Below, one piece after another: positions 12,093 to 23,161 of a DNA stretch of 64,000 bases. The notes beneath the pieces were generated by a model. The model was not told the DNA's origin and searched no databases. It saw only the letters and a program-made list of their open reading frames with translations. The stretch comes from Plectrocnemia conspersa. Taxonomy: Eukaryota; Arthropoda; Insecta; Trichoptera; Polycentropodidae. The stretch covers positions 62,001 to 126,000 of the forward strand of contig VTFK01000469.1 in NCBI GenBank assembly GCA_009617715.1. The letters run 5' to 3'. Numbering within the stretch: position 1 is the first letter of the stretch; each line of letters starts with the position of its first letter. The position numbers were made by a program, and so were the translations under genes.

Positions 12093-13727
12093 CAGTGGCG
12101 GCCACCTAAATAAGACACTCGCGAAGTTTTCTCAAAATGCGATGTAAAGTGCAATTTTTACATAAAATATTTAAAACTTTTCAAATTTTTATTTTTTATC
12201 TAGATAATCTACATAATGGTGAATAGTACTATGTTGTAATAAATATTTAAAATATTTATTTTCAATTTAAAATTAAATTTATAAAATTGATAGTCAAATT
12301 CACCTGTATGCGAGATACATATGAGTATTCTAAAAATTTAAAAACATAAAAAAATAAAGTAAAATAAAAATACCAATTACATTTTGTAGGGTGACCTTTT
12401 GTTCTTATAATAGCCTTACAACGGTTAGGCATTGACTCGATTAATTGCTGGTATTTGCGGTAAGAATCAGTGCCCACTCGTTTTTTATTATTGAATATAT
12501 TTATTTTTAATTTGTGACAAATTAATTCTTAATTTTGTGTTTTAAATGTCTCCATAAGTGTTCAATAGGGTTTAGATCCGGGCTGCATGATTGCCATTCC
12601 AAAACATCCATAATATTGTATGTGAACGACTTTTTTGCCCCGTGTGAAATATGTTTTGGGTTATTGTCCTGTTGATAAACAAGACAATGACCCGAAATCT
12701 TCAGCATAAGGTAACATTACGGTTTCCATAATGTTAACATATACTTCCTGGTTCATAATCCCTTCAATTAAATGGATAGGACCAGCCCCATGCCAAGACA
12801 TACAACCCCATAATATAATGCTTCCACCAGCTACTTTAATTGTTTTTATGGTATTTCTGGGGTTGAACTCTTCGTTTACATATCTTCTAACATATTGCCT
12901 TCCATCAAAGCCTATTCTATTGAACTTAGATTCATCACTAAACAAAACACTTTTCCAGCCTAATATTGTCCAGTTTAAATGATTTTTAACAAAATGAACG
13001 CAATTGCAATTGTTTTTTTTTCACTAATGGTTTACGTCGAGCAATGGTGCCGAATAATCCCGCTTCACACAGTCTTCTACGCACTATTCTAACACTTATG
13101 TCACTATTTTTTATTGTCTACAGCAGTTTTTATTAGATTTTCTTTGGAAATTCTAATTATTTTTCGATCTACACGTGTGAAATTTTTTTTTGGTCGTTTA
13201 CGTTTAAGGTTTTCACATGTTTTATGTGTTTCAAAATGTTTTAACAAATTATATATTTAACATCTTGATTTTTTTTAGATATTTTGATATTATTTGCACG
13301 AACCGACCTTTGTCATTTTTTAAATCTACAATTAGTTCTCATTTTTTAGGATCACAATGTGCACTTTTCACCATAATAAATTTGTTATTGAATTAAAATT
13401 ATAGTCTAGGTAAATACACTATTTATTAATAATTTAAATTATTTTAATTAATCCTTACAATGAAAGAAATCGATATCACGGCGTACGAAATGAAAATAAA
13501 AGCAAAAATTATCAATTAGACAATGATTCCCTTTAAATACTGGCAAGGGTAATAAATCTCGGGTTTAAGGGATGCACTAGTTATAGCACTTCAAACTGTT
13601 CATTGATAGTGTCGCTTTAAGTTTAAACCGTTTTTTACCAATCCCATATTTTGTTACGCAGTAATTAAACATTAACAAGCCAAAATATGATTTTGTAAAA
13701 AGTGTCTTATTTGGGTGGCCGCCACTG
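12093..13727 (-). mobile_element. Tc1-like element, 1635 bp
   Basis: The 26-bp terminal inverted repeats begin CAGTGGCGGCCACC and differ at one position. TA flanks both ends (12091-12092 and 13728-13729), the Tc1/mariner target duplication. Size and architecture are those of a full-length Tc1 element. It sits in the presumed first PAN3 intron in antisense orientation. Confidence 0.93.
12385..13374 (-). pseudogene. Tc1-like transposase, broken
   Basis: The frame opens with an ATG at 13372-13374 but meets a stop at codon 12. Downstream frames contain FSDESKFNRIGFDGR (first catalytic Asp), GGSIILWGCMSWHGAG, YQQDNNPKHIS (second Asp) and SCSPDLNPIEHLW (third catalytic position). The C-terminal end is IESMPNRCKAII followed by GHPTK. 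At least one frameshift near 12690 separates the last two catalytic blocks. The family DDE order is complete, but the copy is dead. Confidence 0.9.
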
Positions 13728-13928
13728 TATATACATTTAGTATATTAAATTATGTTATATATATATACATACATATAAAGATTTTTTTTGACTTCTTTTA
13801 AACTGGAAACTAAAGTAATTTCTCTCTGAACTACTTAATTAAGTGCTGCTATTTTATAAGTAGTTATGATTATTTCAGATATATATTAGGTAGATTTCGA
13901 CAGAAATACTACCTATCAAGCTGTTCCA

Positions 13929-16900
13929 ATGGATCCATCTATGTATTCTTTTCCACCACCTAATTTACTCTTGCAGCGATCTAAATTGGCTACTTACATG
14001 GTAAGATTTGTAAATTTAACGGAAAGACTTAATTAACTTATTGTTATAATATTTCATCTCATTTTTTTTTTCAGAATCTTAATGCAGCTGGTACTGTGCC
14101 ACAATCGTCTGATACAAATCTACTTCCATCTCCAGAAATGTCTAGAAAAGTATGTCTACTAATTGTGGTCCAAAAACCTAGAACTGGTCTTTGCCCTCTC
14201 CAAAAATTTTCTCCACATTATCCTGTCCTCCAATTTTTGCTCCTGTTGAAAAAACTAGAGCTCTTGGTTTGTCCTGATGAGTCCTGATCTCTTCTCTCGG
14301 ATGTCTATTGTTCTTTCATTTCATATTTTCATTAGTATTGGATAGTGTTTTATAGACAATATATAGCAATGTTATACTTCTGTAGTTCGAACAGAACAAT
14401 TCTTATGTAGTGGGCATATAATGCTATTATTCCATTCAGAGACCATGTTTTAATTTTTAAAAATGTTTAATTATGAATCTTATATATGAACACACTAAGC
14501 CAAGAACATGTTACAATACGGATGTCGTTCACATGCTTTTCACTTGCTGTTTTTGGTTATTCTACCTCTTTCTTGAGGAATGCAAGTATGTTTTTTAAAT
14601 GAGTATGCGAAACTTATTTTAGCCAATATTATAACTATCGACAAATAGTCAGTTCTTATCTTTCTGGGTTTAATTTTATTTTTGATAATTTTCAGCAAAA
14701 TTCATCGTTTTTCAACATTATCTCTCACTTTTAATTCATCGGGCTATTAAACAGTATAGACTTGATTATTTCTATGGCATTAGGATATTACTTTCATATT
14801 TAACCCTTTAAACGCCAGAGACTAATTGATGAGTCGCCTTTTATTTCAATTTGTAAGCCAGTATCTCTTTTTGAAAAAAAATTGAAAAAACTAGGTTCAC
14901 TTATAAATGTTACATATTGAAAAATCTTTTTTTCCACGAGAAAACAAATCAGCAGGAGATTTGCCGGTAAGTCGCTAGCGTTTAAGTGGTTAAAGATCAC
15001 TAGTGGATTTTTTCTCTTTGTCGTTGAATTTTTATCCCGGTGCTCTCTTGTCTAGTTTCATTAGCAGTTTTTCATTGGTATATATAAATAAATAACACTG
15101 TTGTTTCCTAAACAAAAATATATTTTCCTGATTTATTTTGAATGAAGTTAATTAGGAAATGGTTACTAATAGTAATATTCTCTTTCACTAGAATGACGGA
15201 GAATTTATTCCCGGAATGTATTTCACAAATAACGATGTGTTACAAGAATCACCACCAAAAGCGACTACGAGTGAAATTTTTTCAGCCGAAAAAATGACAA
15301 CTAACAAGATGCAAGTGCATCAGGTATAACTTGTATACTATTTAAATCCGTCGCATATTGGATGTTTTATATATTTTAATTTTTTTCAGGAAAATGTTGG
15401 TGGGACAATATATTTTTTTTCTAGTGAAACAGTCTCGTCTGGTAATCAGATGCAGCGTTTGCCGCATCACCACATGTTTGCCAACGATATTAAACAGACA
15501 TCATTACTCGGAATGAAATCGGGTAAATATTTGTCTATGTGACTATTAATGTAGAAGGTAGTATGTTTGTATAGAGCCGAATACTTCAATCGGTTTTATT
15601 TACAGGGTTAACATCTTCATTTCAACTGCGGGAAAGTCTTCGCTCTGAAATTCTAATCAAGAATGAACTTGCACACACTCAGCCAGACATGTTAGAGATT
15701 TCCAGTATGTTTCGTATATTTTGAATTTTATCTTAACTCTGAACTAAACAAAAAGAGCTTGGTTCACTTGTGACTAAATTATTTCTGCTTGTTGACATAA
15801 AATTATCATCATGAATAGTCGAGAGCAAGTGTATATTTATTTTATCATGCCACTTAAAGGTTAATAAGGGCTGATTTAAATGCTGCCAGTTATAAGTTAA
15901 CTGGCGGGTCACTGGCACGAGACGACTGGCATTCCAGTCCACTGGCGCCTTACTGTTTACACAGTGTCAGCAACTGAAAGAATTATTGTTTCGAAAAAGC
16001 GCTAATCATCTTGCGCCAATACGGTAGTGTGGTAGAAGGGGGAGCTGGCGTGCCAGTAAAACAAAAATATTTGTTCTGCTGGCGCTGCTGGCGTGCCAAT
16101 GGTGCACTGGCTTCTCCATTGACTGGCGTTAAGCGCTTACACGGTGCTAGTTGCTGGCAACCTTGACTGGCGTGCCGATTGGCATCGTGTAAATCAGCCT
16201 TTAAGGACCAATGTTAGTATTCCTACTGTTCTTACAATTTGTTAACAATTTTAGGCATATTTTTGTGACCTTTTGGTGACCTCTAAATTATGACTAATGG
16301 TGCTGGTGTTTAAAAACCCCTAGAAAAATAACTATGCTTTCATCTATGCATAGGTTGTCATACAAATTCAGTGTGTTTAAATCTTAATCTTTAATATATT
16401 GAATTTGTAAAGTTTCTCTTCAACAATTTGATTATCCAAACTAGAAAAATGTAAAATAATCTAATATCTATATTTAGACATTATTTGTCTGAAAATAGGA
16501 CTAGACAAAATTTGGTCAGTTGACTGGTGCTTCTCTATACTCAGTTGTCGATTTCTGATTTCTGAACCACTTGTCTAGCAAGTAAATATGAATTATTCTC
16601 GTTACAGATTTACCATTGGCAGTAGAACGATATGTTGAGTTGTTTCCGTTAGAAGGCAATGAACGTGAAGATGGAGTAATAGCGGCAACCACATACAGAG
16701 TAACTCAACGTGAGACCGGTCAACTCTTCGCAATGAGACGCCTCCATGACTTCAATTTTGCATTCACAAAACTTCCACTTATCATTGAAAAATGGAAAAA
16801 GTTGAATCATCCAAATTTGGTGACGCTGAGAGAAGTATTCTCGACCAAAGTATTTGGCGATCAATGTATGTACAGGAATTAAATCAGTATCATAGCTGAT

Positions 16901-19900
16901 AAAAAAACCTCAAAGTAAACGAATCTAATCAGTGATTCATTTATACTTTCAGCTCTAGTCTTCATCTACGATTATTTCCCAGGAAGCATTACTCTTTTCG
17001 ATAAATACATGCTGACGAATAGAGTAGGACTGGAAGAGATCGATCCATTCAACGCTGATCCCGACGCTCCTCGTCCTTACACTCATCAGAAAAATGCCAT
17101 ACTCCGTGCTACACATGGCGGCACATTCATGCCAGAGAATACGATTTGGAATATTCTGGTACAGATCACGGCAGCGTTGCGCGTCATCCACACGGCCGGT
17201 CTCTCTTGCTGGTATTTGGATCCTTCAAAAATCATCATGAGTGGGACAACAGTGAGAATCGCCTGGGGCGGCGTTAATGAGATCATTAAAGTGGCGAGCT
17301 GTGGATCAGCCGGCTTGCAGATGACTTCCGAAGAAGCCCAACAAGAAGATTTGAGCGCTTTGGGAAGGATGGTGCTGGGTCTCGTGTGCCAATCTAACTT
17401 ACCGCTGGACCCTAGAGTTATAAACATTTACATGCAAACGGTCACCAGAGACTATTCGACAGATTTGAAAAATTTAGTTGTGTAAGTATAGAAAAAAACC
17501 ATAGACCTTATGATTTTATCCAGATTTAACAATAGCATTAGTGCTTTACAGAGTGTTTCTAATTTCTCTACATTTTTTACTTCTCGGTAAAATAAGTTAG
17601 ACACCAATATAAAGGTATATATACTATTAAAACACAGCACATTTGCAAATAAAACTACAACTGAAAAACTGTTCGATTTGTTAGGACTTAGGTTTAATAG
17701 CGTATGCTTTCATTGATATAAATATTAAGCCAGCTGTGTTATTAATATATTTAAATCTTTAGTGAGAAACTGAAGCTTTCCTGGTCGCTTCTTGATTGAA
17801 GTTCATCATAATGGTCCACTAAGCAGATTGTAATATTATTTGCTGTTTATTGCAGCCCCTTTTGAATGGTAATAAATAGGAATTATCATTTAACAATTCC
17901 AAAATATTGTGATTATTCTCTTCTCATTGGATATCATTTGTAGATTTGTACAATGAAGAGCAGCTGTCACTATACTCTACTTGCGTCAACACAGTTGTTT
18001 CGTGAGCTATCCATTTTGTCATTATTCATAATTGAGAAATAGATGGCAAGTTTGGATTTACGCTATTAGCTCTAAAGCATACGATACGGATATAAATTTG
18101 ATTTACTTATCATTACTCCTTTTTATATTTTGAATTTATAGAAATTAAAATCATTACTATATTTTTTATATTTATCAATCAATCGGAGTAATGATAAATA
18201 TATCGAACGTATATCTGTATTGTGGTTAAGAGTTAATAGTAGGGACATAAACCCAAACTTGCCATCTCTTTCTCAATTATGAATAAACAATTATATATAA
18301 GATGATGAAATGGATAGCTCTCGAACTGACTGTGTTAACGCAAATAGAGTATTGTTACTTTCTTAGACTAAATAAGGGTTATTTGTTTACACTATGTGAC
18401 CGTTTCGCTTTTATAGAAAGCTGTTGAGACCCTCTGAAAGTGTAGTCTTTTATTTTTATGTACGAATTCTGTTCGATTTAAGTCACAAATAGGATATTTT
18501 TTTAACTAATATAAGTTTTTCTTTCAAGGTATTTGTTATCAGCGTCTACCAAATCTAAATCTCTCATTGATTTAATGCCAATGATTGGTGCTCGTTTTTA
18601 TACGTTCACTGAGTCTTTGCAGCGTCAAGTAGACGCCCTCGACGATCAGCTGTCTTTGGAGTTGGATAATGGCCGATTATACCGGCTGCTCGTCAAACTC
18701 AACACAGTTGTGGATCGTCCTGAGTGAGTGCTTTTGATTCAATAACATTACTGCACTTTTAAATTTACTATAATTTCCATAGTTTATTTTATCGTAACAT
18801 GAACATCTGTAAATTTCAGGCTCAACATGGATCAGTCGTGGGCGGAAACTGGCGATCGCTATATACTGAAGCTGTTCAGGGATTACATGTTTCACTCAAT
18901 CACTCCTGAAGGGAGACCTTGGTTGGATAATGCTCATATTGTTCATTGTCTTAATCAGTTAGACTGTGGCACAAACAGCAAGGTATGTTTAGATCCAGTG
19001 TTAACCGGGTGGCATTGCTTGCGAATAGCATTGCATGTATGATCAGCGACTAATTGCTCGCTTCGAGAATCAAAACTTATTTCTTTATATTGCCAGTTTG
19101 TTAAATAATTGTTTTTCTTTTAAAAAATTCTCATATTGTTTACAAAGTAATGCAATAAAAATTATTCCATGTTGAATAAAATTTGAATTATGCGAGCAAT
19201 AGCATAGTTTTTGATCAACATAATCTTTTTCTAGAGACTTAAGATAACACAATACTGTGTTGTAATATTTTACACTTAACCGATGGGTCAGATTGTACCT
19301 ACCTGTCATGTCCACTGAAGATAATCCACAGGATGGGTAGAATCTACATTTTTTATCCTCTGATGTTTAACGATGGGTTATTTACAAAAACTAAAACTTA
19401 TTGTGCTGCTATCTATGAATGAATATTTTTACTATTGAAAAATATATTACAATTTTATTTTACCCTTCGAATAGATATGAAAGCATATTTTTGTACACAC
19501 AAATGGAGATCATAAAATTACACTATTTTTTTTTAATGTGACAGTCATAATTTTTTAATAAATTTTAATTTGTCACACATTAGCTCTGTTCTAACCTTCT
19601 GACTACTAAAGTTTAAGATGCTGTAAATTTCTTTGTAAACATTTTTTTTAATAAAACTCAAAACATAATTTACCTTTAACCATAACAAGTCACCATTTTT
19701 TCTTATTTCTTTTAATTCAAAAGTTATTATATTTTTTCTTTTAATTTTGCATTGTGCGAAATACTCCCAAAATTGCATACTGCCATGCAGTAGGCGGCGA
19801 AAAATCAACCCGTCGATTAATGTTAAGTGTAAGAATAGCATTGCATTACTATTTTTTATAAATATTCTACAGAGCGGTTAACTTTTTTTATATAATGAAA

Positions 19901-20529
19901 AAGGTAAAAAAATATGTGTCGTAATTTTTATCCTATTTCTTTAAATAAACACATGCAACTGACCTAACCATTAAATATATAAAAGAGTGAGCTTAATAAA
20001 ATATATATGATTAACCTTTTCACTGCGGATGACATCTATAGGTACCTTTAGTACTTTTAACATAGTTGTTTTATACAATTTAAGACTGAAAATTACTTTA
20101 ATTTATTGCACTGTAATATTTAAAGAATTGATGGCATGAATATGTGCCCACCACAGCTAAGTGCGAAATTGCGTATAAAACTACCAACTGCGGTTAAAGG
20201 GTTAATGTGAATTTTTTTGGTAATGCTGTTTTTAATGTTAAAGAATTTTTAAAGATTTTTAAATCTGGAATATACTCTTATTAAACAAAAGAACTTGAGA
20301 TTCTTTGCGACAAAATTATATGTTTTAATGTAATGTAATTTATATAATTTGTAACAATTCTTTTGCAACGCACTCATGTTTTTTTTTAGAATGAATGTTA
20401 ATATTATCTTCTCAGATTCAACTGGTGTCCCGCAATGAGCAAAGTGTCCTCATAGTCACTTATAACGAACTGAATCAATGTTTGGAGCGAGCCTTCATGG
20501 AAGTCGTCGACGCTGCAACAACTCCGTAA
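13929..20529 (+). CDS. PAN3: PAN2-PAN3 deadenylation complex subunit PAN3
   Basis: PAN3 is the pseudokinase subunit that recruits the PAN2 nuclease to poly(A)-binding protein on mRNA for cytoplasmic poly(A) shortening. Coding exons are 13929-14000, 14075-14149, 15192-15323, 15390-15522, 15606-15704, 16608-16865, 16953-17481, 18529-18723, 18820-18982 and 20416-20529. All junctions keep frame and give 589 codons. In order I see a PAM2-like GEFIPG (about residue 52), VGGTIYFF (about 96), the pseudokinase (about 175-450) with VTLREVF and IHTAGL, and the C-terminal knob with LMPMIGARFYT and ETGDRY.LKLFRDY. The kinase HRD motif is replaced by YLDPSK (about 344), as in known PAN3. The ATG follows an acceptor at 13878, with an in-frame TAG 38 bases upstream, so this form lacks the N-terminal CCCH zinc finger of longer isoforms. 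No zinc-finger exon was found. Confidence in identity is very high; the 5' end is less certain. Confidence 0.96.
14804..14989. mobile_element. piggyBac-like MITE in PAN3 intron
   Basis: TTAA flanks both ends (14800-14803 and 14990-14993). The inverted ends CCCTTTAAACGCCAGAGACT and CCACTTAAACGCTAGCGACT match at 16 of 20 positions. It is 186 bp, non-coding, and sits in the intron between exons 14149 and 15192. Confidence 0.8.
15868..16199. mobile_element. Harbinger-like MITE rich in CTGGC motifs
   Basis: The left end GGGCTGATTTAAATGCTGCC is imperfectly inverted at the right end, which reads GGCTGATTTACACGATGCC on the minus strand. The body is much more GC-rich than the surrounding intron and repeats CTGGC or its complement GCCAG more than ten times. 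The ends resemble PIF/Harbinger MITEs, but the flanking TAA/TTT target site is not clean. Confidence 0.65.
17975..18349. mobile_element. Large foldback MITE in PAN3 intron
   Basis: Two inverted arms of about 150-180 bp, 17975-18120 and about 18185-18349, start with CTCTACTTGCGTCAACACAG on the left and CTCTATTTGCGTTAACACAG on the right (minus strand) and stay alignable to the inner ATCATTACTCC. Both outer ends abut TA, consistent with a Tc1/mariner-type target. There is no coding capacity. Confidence 0.85.
20015..20201. mobile_element. piggyBac-like MITE in last PAN3 intron
   Basis: TTAA is present at 20011-20014 and 20202-20205. The ends read CCTTTTCACTGCGGATGACA and, inverted, CCCTTTAACCGCAGTTGGTA. 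Its length (187 bp) nearly equals the 14804 element, but the interior differs, so it is a second member or a related family. Confidence 0.7.
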
Positions 20530-20715
20530 TTTAAACAATAAACATGTTAAATCATATTTTTGCACAACAGCAGTTGCGTGATACAATATGCTGACAAGAC
20601 ACTCGACTGATAAAAGTTCGAAGCTATATGAGGTTGACAGTATAGATTAATATAATTTGCATATGCAGCACTCGGTGAGGCGTTTGGACGCTTTTATGTT
20701 ATGTATATATTTGAA

Positions 20716-20721
20716 AATAAA
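20716..20721 (+). terminator. PAN3 polyadenylation signal candidate
   Basis: AATAAA lies 187 bases after the PAN3 stop codon. Another AATAAA at 20537-20542 is only eight bases after the stop and is a less likely choice. Confidence 0.5.
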
Positions 20722-22420
20722 AAAGATTTAATTATTCATTGAAAATTCATTTATATTTTTTTATTCTCATTTATTACTGTTATTTTGTTTTGTAAGATTT
20801 AGAACAAGCTAGTAATTAGTGGGTCATGGCATAACGATCTCAACGGCATTTAAACTCAATTAAGACATTTAATTTATATTACTTACAGGCTATTAAGAAG
20901 TTATTTGCTCTTCTATAACGTCATAGTATGATGCTAGTGCCTAATTAATTTAGTATCAGTTTTAACATTGTTTCTTAATATTAAACTACTTAACGTCCAT
21001 GATGAGTTATATTTATTAAAAATATATTTATATTATTTTATATTGAAGTAATTGACTTACAGTACTAAATAATTTTGTACATAATGTTAGTGTGCATAAT
21101 GTTTAATTTAATCTTATTTATAATTGTTTCTTCATATTTAAATCGCTTAATGATTACGACTTTTAGCTATATTTTCTTTGGAGTGACAATGTCAACATAC
21201 CAGTAATTGCTGTCTTAAACGTTTCATAATTATATTGTAAAGCTGATATAATTTAGATAATATTTGCAGTTTAACTGAAAAATATTTTTGTAAACGTAAA
21301 AATATCGAATCTGTCTTACTGGTGTTCATACTGCACAAGTGCAAATAAGTACTTGAATATAAATGTTCCATTAAATATGAATCTTTACTTTTTTTAGTTA
21401 CACTACTATTCCTATTGTATTGTTCTGATTTTTATATTTTTTACCTAATTCTATTTTATTCATACATATTTATTTATATGTATATAGTGTAATCATAAAA
21501 ATCATAGCAGTCTTTTCAAATTTAAAAATATTTATAAAAATTGTGGTATTCGTGTACATATGAATGTATAGCACAGTAGTAAGCGCAAAAAATTTAAAAT
21601 GTCTGTTTACAAAGTATAAAAACGATAATCGACACGTACTTGATATTGTAAAATAAAGTGACAAAATAATATCGAAACCCTAATATTTCATGCAGTTAGT
21701 AGCGTTTTGTACTCACTGTGCGAATATGCTTATATGTACACATTTTTATGTAGTTAATTTTCGAAATTTAGAATACATTTTTTTCTTATAAAAGTTTTTT
21801 TTATTTTCACCCTAAAATCACATTCCTGTGTATAATTAATTTGTGTCAAAAATCATTCAAAGCTTAGTTTAGCTTAGATTTTTTCAAATTAATTAAACAT
21901 TGTATTATACAGCATAAAAAGTAATGATTAACACATTACTGGAGGGAAGCCACATAATTGGCTTAAAAGTGTAATGCAAGAAATGGAAAGCCATTTTTTT
22001 GCCTTTATTTTTAAATGTATTTGAAAGTGTGTATAATTAAATCTGTTGTCTTTTTAAACAGCTAGAAAGGTATTAAATAATCAATAAAAAATTGGTATAT
22101 TTTGATGAATAAAAATTGTAAATTCCACTGGTTAATCTGTTCGAAATATATAAAATTGTTCGAAAAGCCCTAGTGTTTGTTCTTATAAATATATAAACAA
22201 ACCCCTAGTGACTAGGGGTTTGTTTATATATTTTGTATTGAAATCAGCTTTTTCTGAAAATTTTGTTTGTTGAAATTGTTCGAAACTAATATTTAAGCAT
22301 TCAAAAACAATATAAACAAAAACTGAAAATATGATACTTATCGAAACAATATCCAATGTGAAGGTATAGATTGAGCCAAATCATATACAAATCGTATAAC
22401 CCCACACGTCGAAATTTCGA
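20722..22420. other. AT-rich spacer after PAN3
   Basis: I see no gene. Contents are short AT-rich open frames without protein-like composition, plus the perfect hairpin at 22187-22233. Confidence 0.6.
22187..22233. repeat. Near-perfect 47-nt hairpin
   Basis: Two perfectly complementary 23-nt arms surround a single central base. The arm core is AAACAAACCCCTAGT. A partial extra copy of the core (CCCTAGTGTTTGTTC) lies just upstream at 22168-22182. It could be a collapsed MITE or a structured RNA; there is no evidence for transcription. Confidence 0.85.
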
Positions 22421-22560
22421 AGGGAGAATGGGATTACAATCACCTTTGCATATACTACTCTCAAAGTATCGAACGGTGAATGTTCGGGTGATGTTTTTCC
22501 TAGCAATGACAACCAAAAGTTGTTGCACTAATCATACGACCGTAGTCGATACCTAGACAG

Positions 22561-23116
22561 GGAAAAAAAGACATCCTCTCATTATTTCTGAAAGGCTCGC
22601 CGTCTCAACTGGAACTTTAGATAATATTACTGAGTCAATGCCTCTTCGGATGAAACCAGGAATTCGCCCCACAACTAAAACTGAGAATCCGCCTTATATC
22701 TTGCTGTGTTCCGCTGATGGGGGTGTTGAGAAATATGCCTCCCACTACAGCCTACAACGACTACAAGAAGTACCATCAGGACTGCGTCGAGAATTCTACC
22801 CCATATATTGGACTCTCTCCAATCAGACACAGGGTAAGTTTTTTCACCAAAAAGTGTAATTACTTATAATATAATAGCAAACTTTGTAACTATTTCTTTA
22901 TCACAACTGATATATAGTTTTGTGTTATGGTAATTTGTAGTGCATAGAGAACTTTCATCAACAGTGACAAAATCTTTGAAAAAAATGTGTCATTCAAGTG
23001 CTAGCCGCAGCCTAAACATTCCTACCAGCCCTTTAGTATTGGGAGCCTATGATTCCATCCCATCAGGTGGGCATATGGGTTTTTTACGTCCAGAGAGCGT
23101 TCCACACCTCCCGTAG
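22561..23116 (+). CDS. C-terminal exons of an unidentified gene
   Basis: I do not recognise this protein. Exon 22561-22833 is open and codon-like (KKRHPLIISERLAVSTG, NPPYILLCSADGG, SGLRREFYPIYWTL) and ends at the strong donor ACAGG|gtaagt. A 107-nt intron ends in ttgtag, and exon 22941-23116 continues in the same frame (HRELSSTVTKSLKKM, SGGHMGFLRPESVPHLP) to TAG. A further upstream exon ending at 22487 (GECSG|gtgatg) would join in phase across a 73-nt intron with a ctaat branch motif. No start was identified. The Ser/Thr/Lys/Pro-rich, helix-poor sequence suggests a cytoplasmic or disordered tail. It may be a real gene truncated here by rearrangement, since PAN3 ends just upstream. A piggyBac-like end begins 41 bp after the stop. 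Confidence 0.6.
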
Positions 23117-23161
23117 TACTATTTATTTTTAAGTTTTCTTAGTGTATTCTACGAACATTAA

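Noticed and set aside
12731..12982. 83-codon plus-strand frame
   Set aside because: It is the antisense shadow of the Tc1-like transposase.
14272..14310. CTGATGAG, the core of hammerhead ribozymes
   Set aside because: No GAAA core element and no flanking stems follow. The same word at 61202 also lacks them.
17086..17427. 113-codon open frame antisense to PAN3
   Set aside because: It lies entirely opposite the largest PAN3 exon and is explained by that exon's codon structure.
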